DNA from: Rhodocista pekingensis
Lineage (GTDB): Bacteria > Pseudomonadota > Alphaproteobacteria > Azospirillales > Azospirillaceae
Length of the DNA stretch: 64,000 bases
Assembly: GCF_042665545.1 (NCBI RefSeq)
Contig: NZ_JBHTCM010000004.1
Location: 310,001-374,000, forward strand
Direction of reading: 5' to 3'
Positions 8,750-16,907 of this stretch are shown here, piece by piece. The notes below the pieces were generated by a model. The model was not told the origin of the DNA. It did not search any database and worked only from the letters and a program-made list of their open reading frames with translations. Both the position numbers and the translations under genes were made by a program. How positions within the stretch are numbered: the stretch's first letter is position 1; each line of letters begins with the position of its first letter.

Positions 8750-9663
8750 GCGGTGTCCCCGGGAGCCGGGCCGCCCTCGATGACGATCTCCACCCGCCGG
8801 TTCATGGCCCAGCGCGCCGGGTCGGTGGTGAGCGGCCGGCTGTCGGCAAGGCCGGTGGCGCGCAGGCGCTGCGCCGGCAGTCCCGCCGCGACAAGGTGGC
8901 GGACCACGGCGGCGGCGCGGGCGGCGGACAGTTCCCAGTTCGAGGGGAAGCGGGCGGTGGCGATGGCGACGGGATCGGTGTGCCCCTCCACCGTGATCGT
9001 CCCCGGCATCCGCGCCAGCATGGGCGCCAGCCGGTCCAGCACCGCCGTGCCCGCCGTCTCCAGCGCTGCGGAGCCGGAGCGGAACAGCACGCGGTCACGC
9101 AGCTCGATGGCGATCCGGCGGTCCTCCACGGTGAAGCCGACATCCGGGGGCAGCCCGGCCGCCTCCAGCGCCTGGAGCCAGGCCCGGGCCGCGGGTGAGA
9201 GCGGCGGCGGGGGCGGTCCCTCCGGCGCCGCTGCCGTGTCCCCGCCCGCCGGCCCCGGGTCGGGGGAGCCTGCAACCGGCACCGTCGGCGCCGGGCCGGG
9301 CAGGCTGGGGGTCAGATCGACCGGAGCCGGGCTGACAGGGGCCGGGCTGACCGGGGCGGCCAGCGTGGTGCGGGCCGGCGGCGGTACGGCCTCCGTTCCC
9401 GCCTGGGCTGCCGCCTGGGTGGCTTCCCCGGCCGGGTCCGGTCCCGGGTCGGGCGGGGCGAGGCGGCCCTGCATGCCCAGGATGGCGATCATGCCCAGGA
9501 ACACGGTCATCAGCAGGGTGACCATGTCCATGTAGCTGATCACCCACTCCTCGGATTCCTCCTGCGCCGCCGGTGCCGGCGGCGGCGGGGTGGTGCGCAG
9601 GCCGCGGCCGCGGCGGTTCTCCCGCCGGGACCCGCGCCGGGGCTCGCCGGTTTCAGGCGGCAC
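8740..9663 (-). CDS. MotB/OmpA-type stator subunit
   Basis: A 307-residue protein read from GTG 9663, overlapping the upstream MotA-type gene by 11 nt. After a basic, proline-rich cytoplasmic tail comes one transmembrane helix beginning EEWVISYMDMVTLLMTVFLG; Asp46 in this helix matches the proton/sodium-binding aspartate of MotB/PomB. A proline/glycine/alanine-rich linker follows, then a C-terminal OmpA-like peptidoglycan-binding domain with VEGHTDPVAIA, SNWELSAARA and NRRVEIVIEG. It should anchor a MotA-type channel to peptidoglycan. Whether it drives flagellar rotation or another ion-powered machine cannot be read here, as no other motility genes are in the window. Confidence 0.85.
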   Translation of the reverse strand: MPPETGEPRRGSRRENRRGRGLRTTPPPPAPAAQEESEEWVISYMDMVTLLMTVFLGMIAILGMQGRLAPPDPGPDPAGEATQAAAQAGTEAVPPPARTTLAAPVSPAPVSPAPVDLTPSLPGPAPTVPVAGSPDPGPAGGDTAAAPEGPPPPPLSPAARAWLQALEAAGLPPDVGFTVEDRRIAIELRDRVLFRSGSAALETAGTAVLDRLAPMLARMPGTITVEGHTDPVAIATARFPSNWELSAARAAAVVRHLVAAGLPAQRLRATGLADSRPLTTDPARWAMNRRVEIVIEGGPAPGDTAAP

Positions 9664-10516
9664 GGTGTGCCCCGTCGCCGTCGCGGAGATAGGTGCGCAG
9701 CAGGTCCTCGATCACCAGGGGCGAGCGGCCCAGCCGGGTCAGCACCACGCCGTCCATCAGCACGTTCATCATCGCCACCCGCCGGGCGGAGCGCTGTTCC
9801 AGCTTGATGGCGATGGGCTTGAACACGAGGTTCGCCAGGATCAGCCCGTAGAGCGTGGCCAGCATGGCGACGGCCATGCTGTTGCCGATCAGGCCGATGT
9901 CGCCGGACCCGAGCTGCTTGAGCATGCCGACCATGCCGGCCAGCGTGCCCAAGAGGCCGAAGGCCGGCGCGAAGGAGGCCAGGACGCGGAAGACGCGCGA
10001 CTGCGCCGCGTCCAGTTCCGACTGTTTCTGGATGCGCCAGGTCAGGACATGCATCAGATCGTCCAGGTCGGTATCGTCCACGACGAGCTGGAGGCCCAGG
10101 CGCAGGAACGGGTTGCGCACCGTGCGCACGCGGTCCTCCGCCAGCTTCACCCGCTTCTCGTGCAGCATCCGGGCCACGTCCAGCAGCTCCGCCACGTCGG
10201 CGTCGATGGAGACATGCTCGCGCACGACCGAGGCCAGGGCGCCCAGCGCGTGCCAGATCTCGTCGCCGCGGAAGGCCAGCAGCGCCACGCAGGCGACGCC
10301 GCCGACCACGATGACCAGCCCCTCCTCATTGTAGAAGAAGACGGCGCTGCCGCCGGTGCCGACCACGAACCAGAGCAGCGCCGCCGTCGCCAGCACGCCC
10401 AGCACCGTCGTCGCCAGGAATCCGCCCGTCCGTCCGCCGCCTTTACGCCCAGCCTTGCCCGCCACTGCCTGGGGCACTCCCGTCCTCCACCCGTCCCGGT
10501 CCAAGGTACCGACCAC
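9653..10516 (-). CDS. MotA/PomA-type proton or sodium channel subunit
   Basis: A 287-residue protein from GTG 10516, with GGAAGG seven bases upstream. It has four predicted transmembrane helices (about 32-52, 64-82, 180-200 and 214-232) and a large cytoplasmic loop between helices 2 and 3 with PomA-like NPFLRLGLQLVVDDT. Helices 3 and 4 carry ASFAPAFGLLGTLAGMVGML and AVAMLATLYGLILANLVF, the channel-lining signature of the MotA family. It overlaps the MotB-type gene by 11 nt, so both subunits would be made together. The missing flagellar neighbours leave open a role as a main stator, a second stator, or another energy-transducing unit. Confidence 0.85.
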   Translation of the reverse strand: MVGTLDRDGWRTGVPQAVAGKAGRKGGGRTGGFLATTVLGVLATAALLWFVVGTGGSAVFFYNEEGLVIVVGGVACVALLAFRGDEIWHALGALASVVREHVSIDADVAELLDVARMLHEKRVKLAEDRVRTVRNPFLRLGLQLVVDDTDLDDLMHVLTWRIQKQSELDAAQSRVFRVLASFAPAFGLLGTLAGMVGMLKQLGSGDIGLIGNSMAVAMLATLYGLILANLVFKPIAIKLEQRSARRVAMMNVLMDGVVLTRLGRSPLVIEDLLRTYLRDGDGAHRAA

Positions 10517-10849
10517 CGCGCGACCTTCCGCTCATACGGGGCGCATCCCATTGATTTGCGTCAAATGCGGACAAAGGGCGAGCGCACTTCCGGTCACCTT
10601 GGCCTTCCGGTCAGGGGGAGCGGCGCCGGGCCGGCCTGGGGGCATGAAACCTGGGGGGCGCATTTGAAGGGTGCGACCGGATGGCACGCCGTGGAGACGG
10701 TCAGCACCGGAACCCCATGGCCGGTCCGACGACGTGACGGCTCCGCTCACCCCGCCCGTGGAGGCGACCATCGGCCTTCCCGCCGAACTCCCGGCAGAAA
10801 ATGGCGGGGAACGCAGGGGGATCGCGGCGCCGCTGAAGCCTCCGGGCCG

Positions 10850-11030
10850 GAGTCGATCATCAGGGCCATGTCGTGGACGGTTCAGAACAGCAGGCGGCGC
10901 GCGAACACGCGGAACAGCCCGTAGACCGTCTGCCAGGGCGGGAAAACCTTCAGCGGCTTCGCCCGCCGGAGTGGGTCCTGTCGCAGATCGCATTCAGGAC
11001 CTCGCGCAACTCCACATGCAGCTTCCGGCC
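10850..11030 (-). pseudogene. Fragment of an IS5-type transposase
   Basis: Minus-strand frames contain scattered transposase pieces: LREVLNAI near 11010-10986, then FPPWQTVYGLFRVFARRLLF in another frame, then a stop, then TVHDMALMID to about 10852. The order is the one found in the N-terminal third of IS5-family transposases and parallels the pieces in the second copy at 12.0-12.9 kb. At least one frameshift and one stop lie within it, so it is inert. The flanks 10531-10849 and 11031-11199 show no gene that I recognise. Confidence 0.75.
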
Positions 11031-11199
11031 GGTCCTGCCCGGCGGCGGTATTGTCCGCGACCATTCCGCATAGGTCAGGTCCGCGGGTTGCGCTTCGTCC
11101 TCTGCTCAATCCCGGCCATCCGGCCATGGCTCGCTCGCGTTCAAATCCCGAGCTTGAATCACGCAGCTAGCTCGGCTTCAAGCCTTTCGAAACGGGTTG

Positions 11200-11739
11200 T
11201 TAGGGGCGCAGAAGATCCAGGTGTGGGTCCAGATCGATAAATCTCGAGCAGACTTTGCGTAGTTCACGGGATGCATGTCCCCAGAACACCACATCGACCT
11301 CGAAACCGTCGCTAATCAGATGTTCAATGGCCGGCACATAGTCACCGTCACCCGCAACCAAGGTGAACACATCCCCCTGCTGCGCGCTGCGGTACGCATC
11401 GCGCGTAAGTGCAGCGACTATTCCCGTATCGATCTTCTTTTCTTTGTTAGATGCATTCCGATCATGCGTAATAACCTCGAATCCCGCCCTGCGCGCCAGA
11501 TTCCAAATTTCATCGTTCTGCGGGGGACGCGACCCGAACAACATCGCTCTTGAGGTTCTTGTGCGATCTGTTCCAGCTACAAATTGATAGAGCTTCCCAA
11601 AACTAATGCGATAATTTAAATCAAGAACACGATTCTGAATGGCGTCATAAATGTCCAATGCCATCTGCTGACGCACAGCGCTCACTCGCTGTCCTTCTAT
11701 ATAAACATTCGAATTGTCTACGTAGATCCAATCCGACAT
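11200..11739 (-). CDS. NYN-domain (PIN-like) putative ribonuclease
   Basis: A 179-residue protein that spans a single NYN domain of the LabA/DUF88 type. The acidic metal-binding residues expected of PIN-like nucleases are present: Asp8 in WIYVDNSNVYIEG, Asp104 in KKIDTGIVAALTRDA, and Asp131/Asp133 in LVAGDGDYVPAIEHL. Members of the family cleave RNA in several systems, including some linked to immunity or regulation, but no specific target can be named. It is 25 nt downstream of a small membrane-protein gene, with a GGAGCG ribosome-binding site in the gap. The A/T-rich codon use differs clearly from the neighbours and points to recent acquisition. Confidence 0.88.
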   Translation of the reverse strand: MSDWIYVDNSNVYIEGQRVSAVRQQMALDIYDAIQNRVLDLNYRISFGKLYQFVAGTDRTRTSRAMLFGSRPPQNDEIWNLARRAGFEVITHDRNASNKEKKIDTGIVAALTRDAYRSAQQGDVFTLVAGDGDYVPAIEHLISDGFEVDVVFWGHASRELRKVCSRFIDLDPHLDLLRP

Positions 11740-11764
11740 TTTTCGCTCCTGCCTAATCGTCTTG

Positions 11765-11989
11765 TTACATTGTCATGATTGAGACTATGAGACCAGCAAC
11801 CGCCAGTGTGGTGCCTATTGTCCATTGCCAGTGCTTCGCCCACCAAGCGGCAAATTCTTCACGAAACTGCCTGATGGGGCCGCGCTCAAAATGAATCAAG
11901 ATCACGGGTGACGCTGGGTCGTTCTCGTAGAGTTCGAGACGATTCATACGATACCACCACTGCCTGAGGGCGTTCCAGGGGTTCTTCAT
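11765..11989 (-). CDS. Small tail-anchored membrane protein, cotranscribed with the NYN gene
   Basis: A 74-residue protein starting at ATG 11989 (MKNPWNALRQWWYRMNRLEL). Most of it is hydrophilic and tryptophan-rich; residues 55-73 (WQWTIGTTLAVAGLIVSIM) form one transmembrane helix at the very C-terminus, so it would be tail-anchored with a cytoplasmic head. I do not recognise a family. The frame stays open to 12136, but that part encodes the C-terminal transposase sequence of the adjacent IS, so the start at 11989 with AGGACC upstream is preferred. The IS end lies only about 17 nt upstream, so the native promoter, or even the native N-terminus, may have been lost. Confidence 0.55.
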   Translation of the reverse strand: MKNPWNALRQWWYRMNRLELYENDPASPVILIHFERGPIRQFREEFAAWWAKHWQWTIGTTLAVAGLIVSIMTM

Positions 11990-12005
11990 TCTGGGTCCTA
12001 TAGTG

Positions 12006-12870
12006 AGAGCTTGTTCGAGAACCGCTTCAGTTGCAGACTCTTCGATGCAGCAGGCTTGCCTGAAGAGTTGTATCATGCCGACGGAGACATCGATCCTGGC
12101 TTCGTCGTCTCGAACCAGTCGTCTCCAGCGGGTCATCCATCCGAAGGTCCGCTCGCCCCCAGTGCCGTGGCACGACCTTGAAGCCGGGATCGCTGTCGGT
12201 GCGGCGTACCACCTCGACGGTGAAGTCGAGGAAGGCGGCCTTGAGCATCAGCTTGGTCCGGTCATGGGCGCTGTCGGCGAACAGATGCTTCATCTACGGC
12301 CAGCGCTTGCGCAGCGCGTCCAGGATCTTCCGGACCCCGGCGGAGTCGGAAATGTCGGTGGTGGTCATTTGACCATCGGCAGGCGGCCATCAGTATCCAC
12401 CGCGATGTGCCGCTTGCCTCCGTTGATCTTCTTGCCCGCATCGTATCCACGCTCCCTGGCGGCGGGAGCCTGCACCGATTGACTGTCCACGATCCCGGCG
12501 CTCGGGCTGGCGTTGCGGCCGGCCTGCTCACGGTCGATCATCAACGCCACGTCGTGAATCGTCTGAAACAGCAATCGCCGCAGGAGATGCCGGAACTACT
12601 AATACACCGCCTGCCACGGTGGAAAGTTCTTCGGTAAAAGCCGCCAGCCACAGCCCGTCCGGGCCAGGTAGCGCAAGGCGTTCAAGACGTCCCGAAGGTC
12701 AGCAGACCTTGGACGGCCGGTCTCGGCCTTCTGCGGCATCAGCGGTTCTATCAAAGACCATTCCTCATCGGTCAGGTCCGTCGAATACCGCTCCGTGTGG
12801 TTCTCGATCCTGGCGACCCGGCTGCGCGTCGCTTCGGTCCACATCCGAAGTTTGAACACATCAGGCCCTT
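12006..12870 (-). mobile_element. Decayed IS5-family insertion sequence (about 0.86 kb)
   Basis: The element is bounded by imperfect ends: AGAGCTTGTTCGAGAAC at about 12006 and, on the other side, GTTTGAACACATCAGGCCC at about 12850-12868, whose complement begins GGGCCTGATGTGTTC. Its single transposase gene is broken in several places. Size, end sequence and transposase type fit the IS5 family (IS427/IS1031-like). It lies between the NYN operon and tRNA-Ser. I could not fix a target duplication. Confidence 0.75.
12027..12859 (-). pseudogene. IS5-family transposase, multiply disrupted
   Basis: The N-terminal part reads YSTDLTDEEWSLIEPLMP and continues to FPPWQAVY, where two successive TAG codons interrupt it. 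The same frame resumes with LLFQTIHDVALMIDREQAG, through GIVDSQSVQAP and GYDAGKKINGGKRHIAVDTD, to a stop at about 12365. A shifted frame then supplies KHLFADSAHDRTKLM and VVRRTDSDPGFKVVPRHW, followed by a further shift to RTFGWMTRWRRLVRDDEARIDVS. The DDE-transposase motifs are thus spread over at least three frames and the protein cannot be made. This is a relic rather than an active element. Confidence 0.85.
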
Positions 12871-12907
12871 AACGCCAAACCTTTCAAACGGGCTTTTGTG
12901 GCCAGAC

Positions 12908-12997
12908 TGGCGGATGGGGTGGGATTCGAACCCACGGTGGGCTCACACCCACGGCGGTTTTCAAGACCGCTGCCTTAAACCGCTCGGCCACCCATCC
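12908..12997 (-). tRNA. tRNA-Ser (anticodon UGA)
   Basis: A 90-nt cloverleaf on the minus strand: acceptor GGATGGG pairs with CCCATCC, the discriminator is G and CCA is encoded. The anticodon loop CTTGAAA gives anticodon TGA (complement at 12961-12963). The T arm GTGGGTTCGAATCCCAC and the long variable arm with GTGGGTGTGAGCCCAC are typical of a class II serine tRNA. Its 3' end faces the IS-rich island. Confidence 0.97.
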
Positions 12998-13008
12998 GGC
13001 TGGGCCAA

Positions 13009-13037
13009 CTGGTAACCGCAGCGCGGCGGCTTCGCAA
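13009..13037 (-). promoter_or_regulatory. Candidate promoter of tRNA-Ser
   Basis: On the minus strand TTGCGA (13037-13032) and TACCAG (13014-13009) are separated by 17 nt. The predicted start would fall about 5 nt before the mature tRNA. The -10 is weak, so this is tentative. Confidence 0.4.
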
Positions 13038-13181
13038 GGGGGTTCGCACGCCGGGGTCCTTTCGGGCGTTTCCTCCGGCGGTCCCGCCGGCGTTCTCCCC
13101 GGGGCCTGATCCGGGACCCTCGGTCGCGGGGGCCGGGGAGGGGCCCGCCGCGCCGAAGGGCTGCCCAGGCGGGCGGGGCGG

Positions 13182-14450
13182 TCAGAGCAGCAGGTGCTCG
13201 CTCGCCTGTGCCCGCATGCAGTGGTTCGAGCCCATGGCCGCGGCGTAGCCGCCGGCGTTCAGGAAGGCGATCACGTCGCCCTCCTCCACCGCCGGGAAGG
13301 GCAGGGCCTCGGCCCAGAGGTCCAGCGCCTCGTTGATGTTGCCGGCGATGGTGACGGGGGCCAGCGCGTCCGCCGCCCAGGCGCGGGCCGGGTCCTGGCG
13401 CAGCCGGGCCGGCACCGGCTCGCAGGGCAGGCGGTAGAACACGGGCTCCACCGCCAGATTGAAGCCGCCGTCCACGCCGACGAAGGTGGTGGCGCGCTTG
13501 CGCTCCACCGTGTTGGCCTGGAGCAGCAGCACGCCCGCATCCTTGACGACATAGTCGCCGGGCTCGACCCAGACTTCGACCCCGCGGCCGGCGAAGCTGT
13601 CGCGGATCACCGCGGCCCAGGCCTCCAGGTCCAGCGGCCGGTCGCCGGCCACATGCGGCACGCCCAGGCCGCCGCCCAGGTTGACGAGGCGCGCCTGCGG
13701 CACCCGGTCCAGGAACCAGAGGCATTCGCGCACCACCTCCGCCCAGGCGGGAAGCTGGGCGTTCAGATAGCCGCAGCCGACATGGAAATGGATGCCCCGG
13801 ACCGTGAGCCCGTGGGACGCGGCCAGCGCCAGCGCCTCCTCGAACCGGTCGCGGTAGATGCCGAACTTGGAGGTGCGCTCGCCGCTGTAGCGGAGAAGCT
13901 GGTTCTCCCCGTACCCCACCCCCAGGGCCGGGTTGACCCGGATGCCGATCTCCCGCCCCGGGCTGACGGCGGCCAGCCGCCGGATGGTGGAGAGGCTGTC
14001 GGCGTTGACCCAGGTCTCCGGATGGCGCGCCAGCACGGCGAGATCGGCCTCCGAGACGGAGGTCGCGGTGTAGGACACCTCCTCCGGCCGGAAGCCGCAC
14101 TGCACGGCGAAGCGCAGCTCGTTGGGGGAGCAGGCGTCGATGCCGCAGAGGCCGGACGCCTTCATCCAGGTCAGCAGCGGGCCGTGGCGGTTCGCCTTCA
14201 TGGCATAGCGCAGGGCGTGCGGCAGGCCGGTGGACTCCAGCGCCGCCGTCAGCCGCCGCAGATTCTCCAGCACCCTGGGGCCGGAATAGACATAGGCCGG
14301 CGTGCCGGCCTGCCGCGCCAGGTCGGCCAGGTTCCGGCCGGCAAGGTGCAGGTCGCGGCCGACATAGCGCAGGTCCGGCCGCTCCCACCAGAGCGCGGGC
14401 GCGCAAGGAAAAGCCGCGGCGGACGTCGCCGCGAGGGCATCCGGGGTCAT
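13182..14450 (-). CDS. Fold-type III PLP-dependent decarboxylase (diaminopimelate/ornithine decarboxylase family)
   Basis: A 422-residue member of the LysA/ornithine decarboxylase family. The alanine-racemase-like barrel carries the PLP lysine in RYAMKANRHG (Lys85), the phosphate-binding LVNLGGGLGVPH and HFHVGCGYLN; the C-terminal sheet domain carries the EPGDYVV, VGVDGGFN and GNINEALDLWAE regions. In true diaminopimelate decarboxylases the C-terminal motif is GPICESGD; here it is GNINEALD, so the substrate probably differs. The gene begins 11 nt after the SET-domain gene, forming an operon. The product should be cytoplasmic; the reaction (decarboxylation of a basic or modified amino acid) is an inference from the family. 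Confidence 0.85.
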   Translation of the reverse strand: MTPDALAATSAAAFPCAPALWWERPDLRYVGRDLHLAGRNLADLARQAGTPAYVYSGPRVLENLRRLTAALESTGLPHALRYAMKANRHGPLLTWMKASGLCGIDACSPNELRFAVQCGFRPEEVSYTATSVSEADLAVLARHPETWVNADSLSTIRRLAAVSPGREIGIRVNPALGVGYGENQLLRYSGERTSKFGIYRDRFEEALALAASHGLTVRGIHFHVGCGYLNAQLPAWAEVVRECLWFLDRVPQARLVNLGGGLGVPHVAGDRPLDLEAWAAVIRDSFAGRGVEVWVEPGDYVVKDAGVLLLQANTVERKRATTFVGVDGGFNLAVEPVFYRLPCEPVPARLRQDPARAWAADALAPVTIAGNINEALDLWAEALPFPAVEEGDVIAFLNAGGYAAAMGSNHCMRAQASEHLLL

Positions 14451-14461
14451 GGCGGGTATCC

Positions 14462-14989
14462 TCACTCGGCCGTGGCGGGGGCCTGGATCGGCTCGCGCCG
14501 CCCGGTGATCCAGCGCCGGCAGTTGGGCGCGCCGCACAGGCAGGGGAACTGCTTGAACAGCACGTCCTCGGTACTGGCGTAGTCCATGGTCAGCGGCTCA
14601 CCGGGGGCGATGTCCTTGATCGCCCACAGCTCGAACCGCTGCATGTCGAGGAAGCAGTTCGGGTCGCAGGAATGCAGCAGATAGCCGGTGAAGTACGGGT
14701 CGTAGAGATGGCTGTCCGGGCTGATCTGCAAGGTGTGCTGGCGCACCGCGTGAACGACGGTGCCGCTGATCCGGCAGATGCGGTGGCCGCGGGCGAAGGC
14801 CTGGCGGGCATAGACGCCGAGGCCCTTGCCGTCCTCCCGGCGGGAGACGGCGAAATCCTCCTCCGTGGGGTAGCCGTCGCCCAAGGCGAAGGCGGCCGGA
14901 TAGAGGGAGCGGGGGTGCGGAGGGTCGAGGGTGATGACAGGGACGGGCGGAACGGACTGCGGCGCGCGGCGCGTTCGTGGGACGGTCAT
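14462..14989 (-). CDS. SET-domain protein (putative protein-lysine methyltransferase)
   Basis: A 175-residue protein consisting of a compact SET domain with a post-SET cysteine cluster. Characteristic elements are GKGLGVYARQAF (residues 54-65), LLHSCDPNCFLD (104-115), which corresponds to the NHSC cofactor-binding motif, EPLTMDYAS with the catalytic tyrosine near residue 137, and CLCGAPNCRRW (150-160) with the zinc-type cysteines. SET enzymes transfer a methyl group from S-adenosylmethionine to lysine. The gene is followed after 11 nt by the PLP decarboxylase, so the two are likely cotranscribed. The target protein is unknown; the domain assignment is firm. Confidence 0.85.
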   Translation of the reverse strand: MTVPRTRRAPQSVPPVPVITLDPPHPRSLYPAAFALGDGYPTEEDFAVSRREDGKGLGVYARQAFARGHRICRISGTVVHAVRQHTLQISPDSHLYDPYFTGYLLHSCDPNCFLDMQRFELWAIKDIAPGEPLTMDYASTEDVLFKQFPCLCGAPNCRRWITGRREPIQAPATAE

Positions 14990-15114
14990 CGGCGGAGCGG
15001 GACTCCAGGGTTACCCCGCGAGGGGAGCCCCTAATCGTTATCAGTCCCATATCAGTCCGCAAGCAACACTTTCAGGGAAGTCGTGCCGCAGCCATGCGGT
15101 TTCCGGTGCCTGCC

Positions 15115-15140
15115 TTAACCCCCTCGCAAGCTCGGGTTAA
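15115..15140. promoter_or_regulatory. Inverted repeat TTAACCC-N12-GGGTTAA, candidate operator
   Basis: TTAACCC at 15115-15121 and GGGTTAA at 15134-15140 form a 7-bp perfect inverted repeat in the divergent region between the SET-domain gene and the acyl-CoA dehydrogenase gene. Its symmetry suggests a dimeric repressor site, but no regulator gene is adjacent. Confidence 0.35.
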
Positions 15141-15276
15141 CCGATGGGCGGTGCGTCGCCATGAGCCGGTGGCATGCGGGTCCGGGCCGACGCTATCCTG
15201 AGCGTGGCCCGCCCGGCGGCGGGCCCAGGATTCGCCGCGGAAATGCGGCCAATGACGGTACCGGAGGAACGCTTCC

Positions 15277-16533
15277 ATGGATTTCGAGTACTCGGACAAG
15301 ACCAAGGCCCTTCAGGAAAGGCTCTCCCGCTTCATGGCGGAGCACATCTACCCGAACGAGGCGACGCTGTTCGCCCAGGTCGGGCAGAGCGGCGACCGCT
15401 GGCAGCCGGTGCCGATGCTGGAGGAGCTGAAGGCCAAGGCCAAGGCCGAGGGGCTGTGGAACCTGTTCCTGCCGGAAAGCGAGCTGGGCGCGGGGCTGAC
15501 CAACCTGGAATACGCCCCGCTCTGCGAGATCATGGGGCGGTCGCACTGGGCGCCGGAGGTCTTCAACTGCTCCGCCCCCGATACCGGCAACATGGAGGTG
15601 CTGGTCCGCTACGGCACCCCGGAGCAGAAGAAGCGCTGGCTGGAGCCGCTGCTGGACGGCTCGATCCGCTCCGGCTTCGCCATGACGGAGCCGGAGGTCG
15701 CGTCCTCCGACGCCACCAACATCCGCACCGAGATCCGCCGGGACGGCGACGAATACGTCATCAACGGGCGCAAGTGGTGGACCAGCGGGGCCGGCGATCC
15801 CCGCTGCAAGGTGCTGATCGTCATGGGCAAGTCCGATCCGGACAGCCCGGACCGCCACCGCCAGCAGTCCATGATCCTGGTCCCGATGGATGCGCCCGGA
15901 ATCGACGTGCGCCGGATGCTGCCCGTGTTCGGCTATGACGACGCGCCGCACGGGCACGCCGAGATCGTCTTCCGCGACGTCCGCGTGCCCGCCTCCAACA
16001 TGCTGCTGGGCGAGGGGCGCGGCTTCGAGATCGCGCAGGGCCGCCTGGGGCCGGGCCGTATCCACCACTGCATGCGCCTGATCGGGCTGGCCGAGCGGGC
16101 GCTGGAGCGCATGTGCCGCCGCACCCTGAACCGCAACGCCTTCGGCAAGGCGCTGGCCGCGCAGACCGTCTGGCAGGAGCGCATCGCCGAATCGCGCCTG
16201 CTGATCGATCAGGCCCGGCTGCTGACGCTGAAGGCCGCCTACATGATGGACACGGTCGGCAACAAGGTCGCCAGGGCCGAGATCGCCATGATCAAGGTCG
16301 TGGCGCCCAACATGGCCTGTAAGGTGATCGACTGGGCCATCCAGTCCTTCGGCGGTGCCGGCGTGACGGAGGACCACGGCCTCGCCTACGCCTATGCCGG
16401 GGCGCGCACCCTGCGGCTGGCGGACGGCCCCGACGAGGTCCACCGCAACCAGATCGCCAAGCTGGAACTGTCCAAGTACAGCACCCAGGAAGGCAGCCGG
16501 ACCGGCGGCGATGCCGCGGTCAAGGTCGCCTGA
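15277..16533 (+). CDS. Acyl-CoA dehydrogenase
   Basis: A 418-residue FAD-dependent acyl-CoA dehydrogenase-family enzyme of the ACAD10/11-like size. Visible elements are FAMTEPEVASSDATNI, the N-terminal/beta-domain contact INGRKWWTSGAGD, the C-terminal helical part with GRIHHCMRLIGLAERALE, and QSFGGAGVTEDHGLAYAYAGARTLRLADGPDEVH. It oxidises an acyl-CoA to enoyl-CoA and passes electrons to an electron-transfer flavoprotein. The ATG at 15277 follows GGAGGAAC. No beta-oxidation gene is nearby, so chain-length preference cannot be inferred. Confidence 0.92.
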   Translation: MDFEYSDKTKALQERLSRFMAEHIYPNEATLFAQVGQSGDRWQPVPMLEELKAKAKAEGLWNLFLPESELGAGLTNLEYAPLCEIMGRSHWAPEVFNCSAPDTGNMEVLVRYGTPEQKKRWLEPLLDGSIRSGFAMTEPEVASSDATNIRTEIRRDGDEYVINGRKWWTSGAGDPRCKVLIVMGKSDPDSPDRHRQQSMILVPMDAPGIDVRRMLPVFGYDDAPHGHAEIVFRDVRVPASNMLLGEGRGFEIAQGRLGPGRIHHCMRLIGLAERALERMCRRTLNRNAFGKALAAQTVWQERIAESRLLIDQARLLTLKAAYMMDTVGNKVARAEIAMIKVVAPNMACKVIDWAIQSFGGAGVTEDHGLAYAYAGARTLRLADGPDEVHRNQIAKLELSKYSTQEGSRTGGDAAVKVA

Positions 16534-16643
16534 CGGGGATACCGGACGGGGCACGGGACGGGTATCCCCCTGTGACCGGGCGCACTGACCGGGTTCAGGG
16601 GGCCGCATAGGGTCTGCCGCATCGTCAACCTGCGGCACTTCCC

Positions 16644-16886
16644 ATGCGCGGCCCCCTTGCACGTCTCCTCCCGATCCCGGCGCTGCTGGCCCTGGCAGCC
16701 TGTGCCGGAATTCCGGCCGGTTCGGCCGACCGCACGACGGTGGAGCATCCGGGCTTCGGCTTCTGTGCGCAGACCGTCCAGGCGGCCTGGCCGGGGGAGG
16801 CTAACCGCGATGTCCGGGCGCGCGAACTCTCGGCCTGCCTGGAGCGTGGCGCGGCCCTCCAGGTCGCGGCCGCGGACCGGTTCTGA
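16644..16886 (+). CDS. Small lipoprotein of unknown function
   Basis: An 80-residue protein with a clear signal: basic start, LARLLPIPALLALAAC lipobox with the cysteine at residue 20, then a 60-residue hydrophilic mature part with two further cysteines. It should be anchored in a membrane by lipid. No family is recognised. It lies between the acyl-CoA dehydrogenase and the convergent phosphodiesterase gene without obvious coupling to either. Confidence 0.65.
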   Translation: MRGPLARLLPIPALLALAACAGIPAGSADRTTVEHPGFGFCAQTVQAAWPGEANRDVRARELSACLERGAALQVAAADRF

Positions 16887-16907
16887 TCCCGGCGGCCGAT
16901 CCCCGCC

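Noticed and set aside
12908..12997. tRNA-Ser as the attachment site of an integrative element
   Set aside because: The island lies on the 3' side of the tRNA, but I found no integrase gene and no direct repeat of the tRNA 3' end near 10.5 kb.
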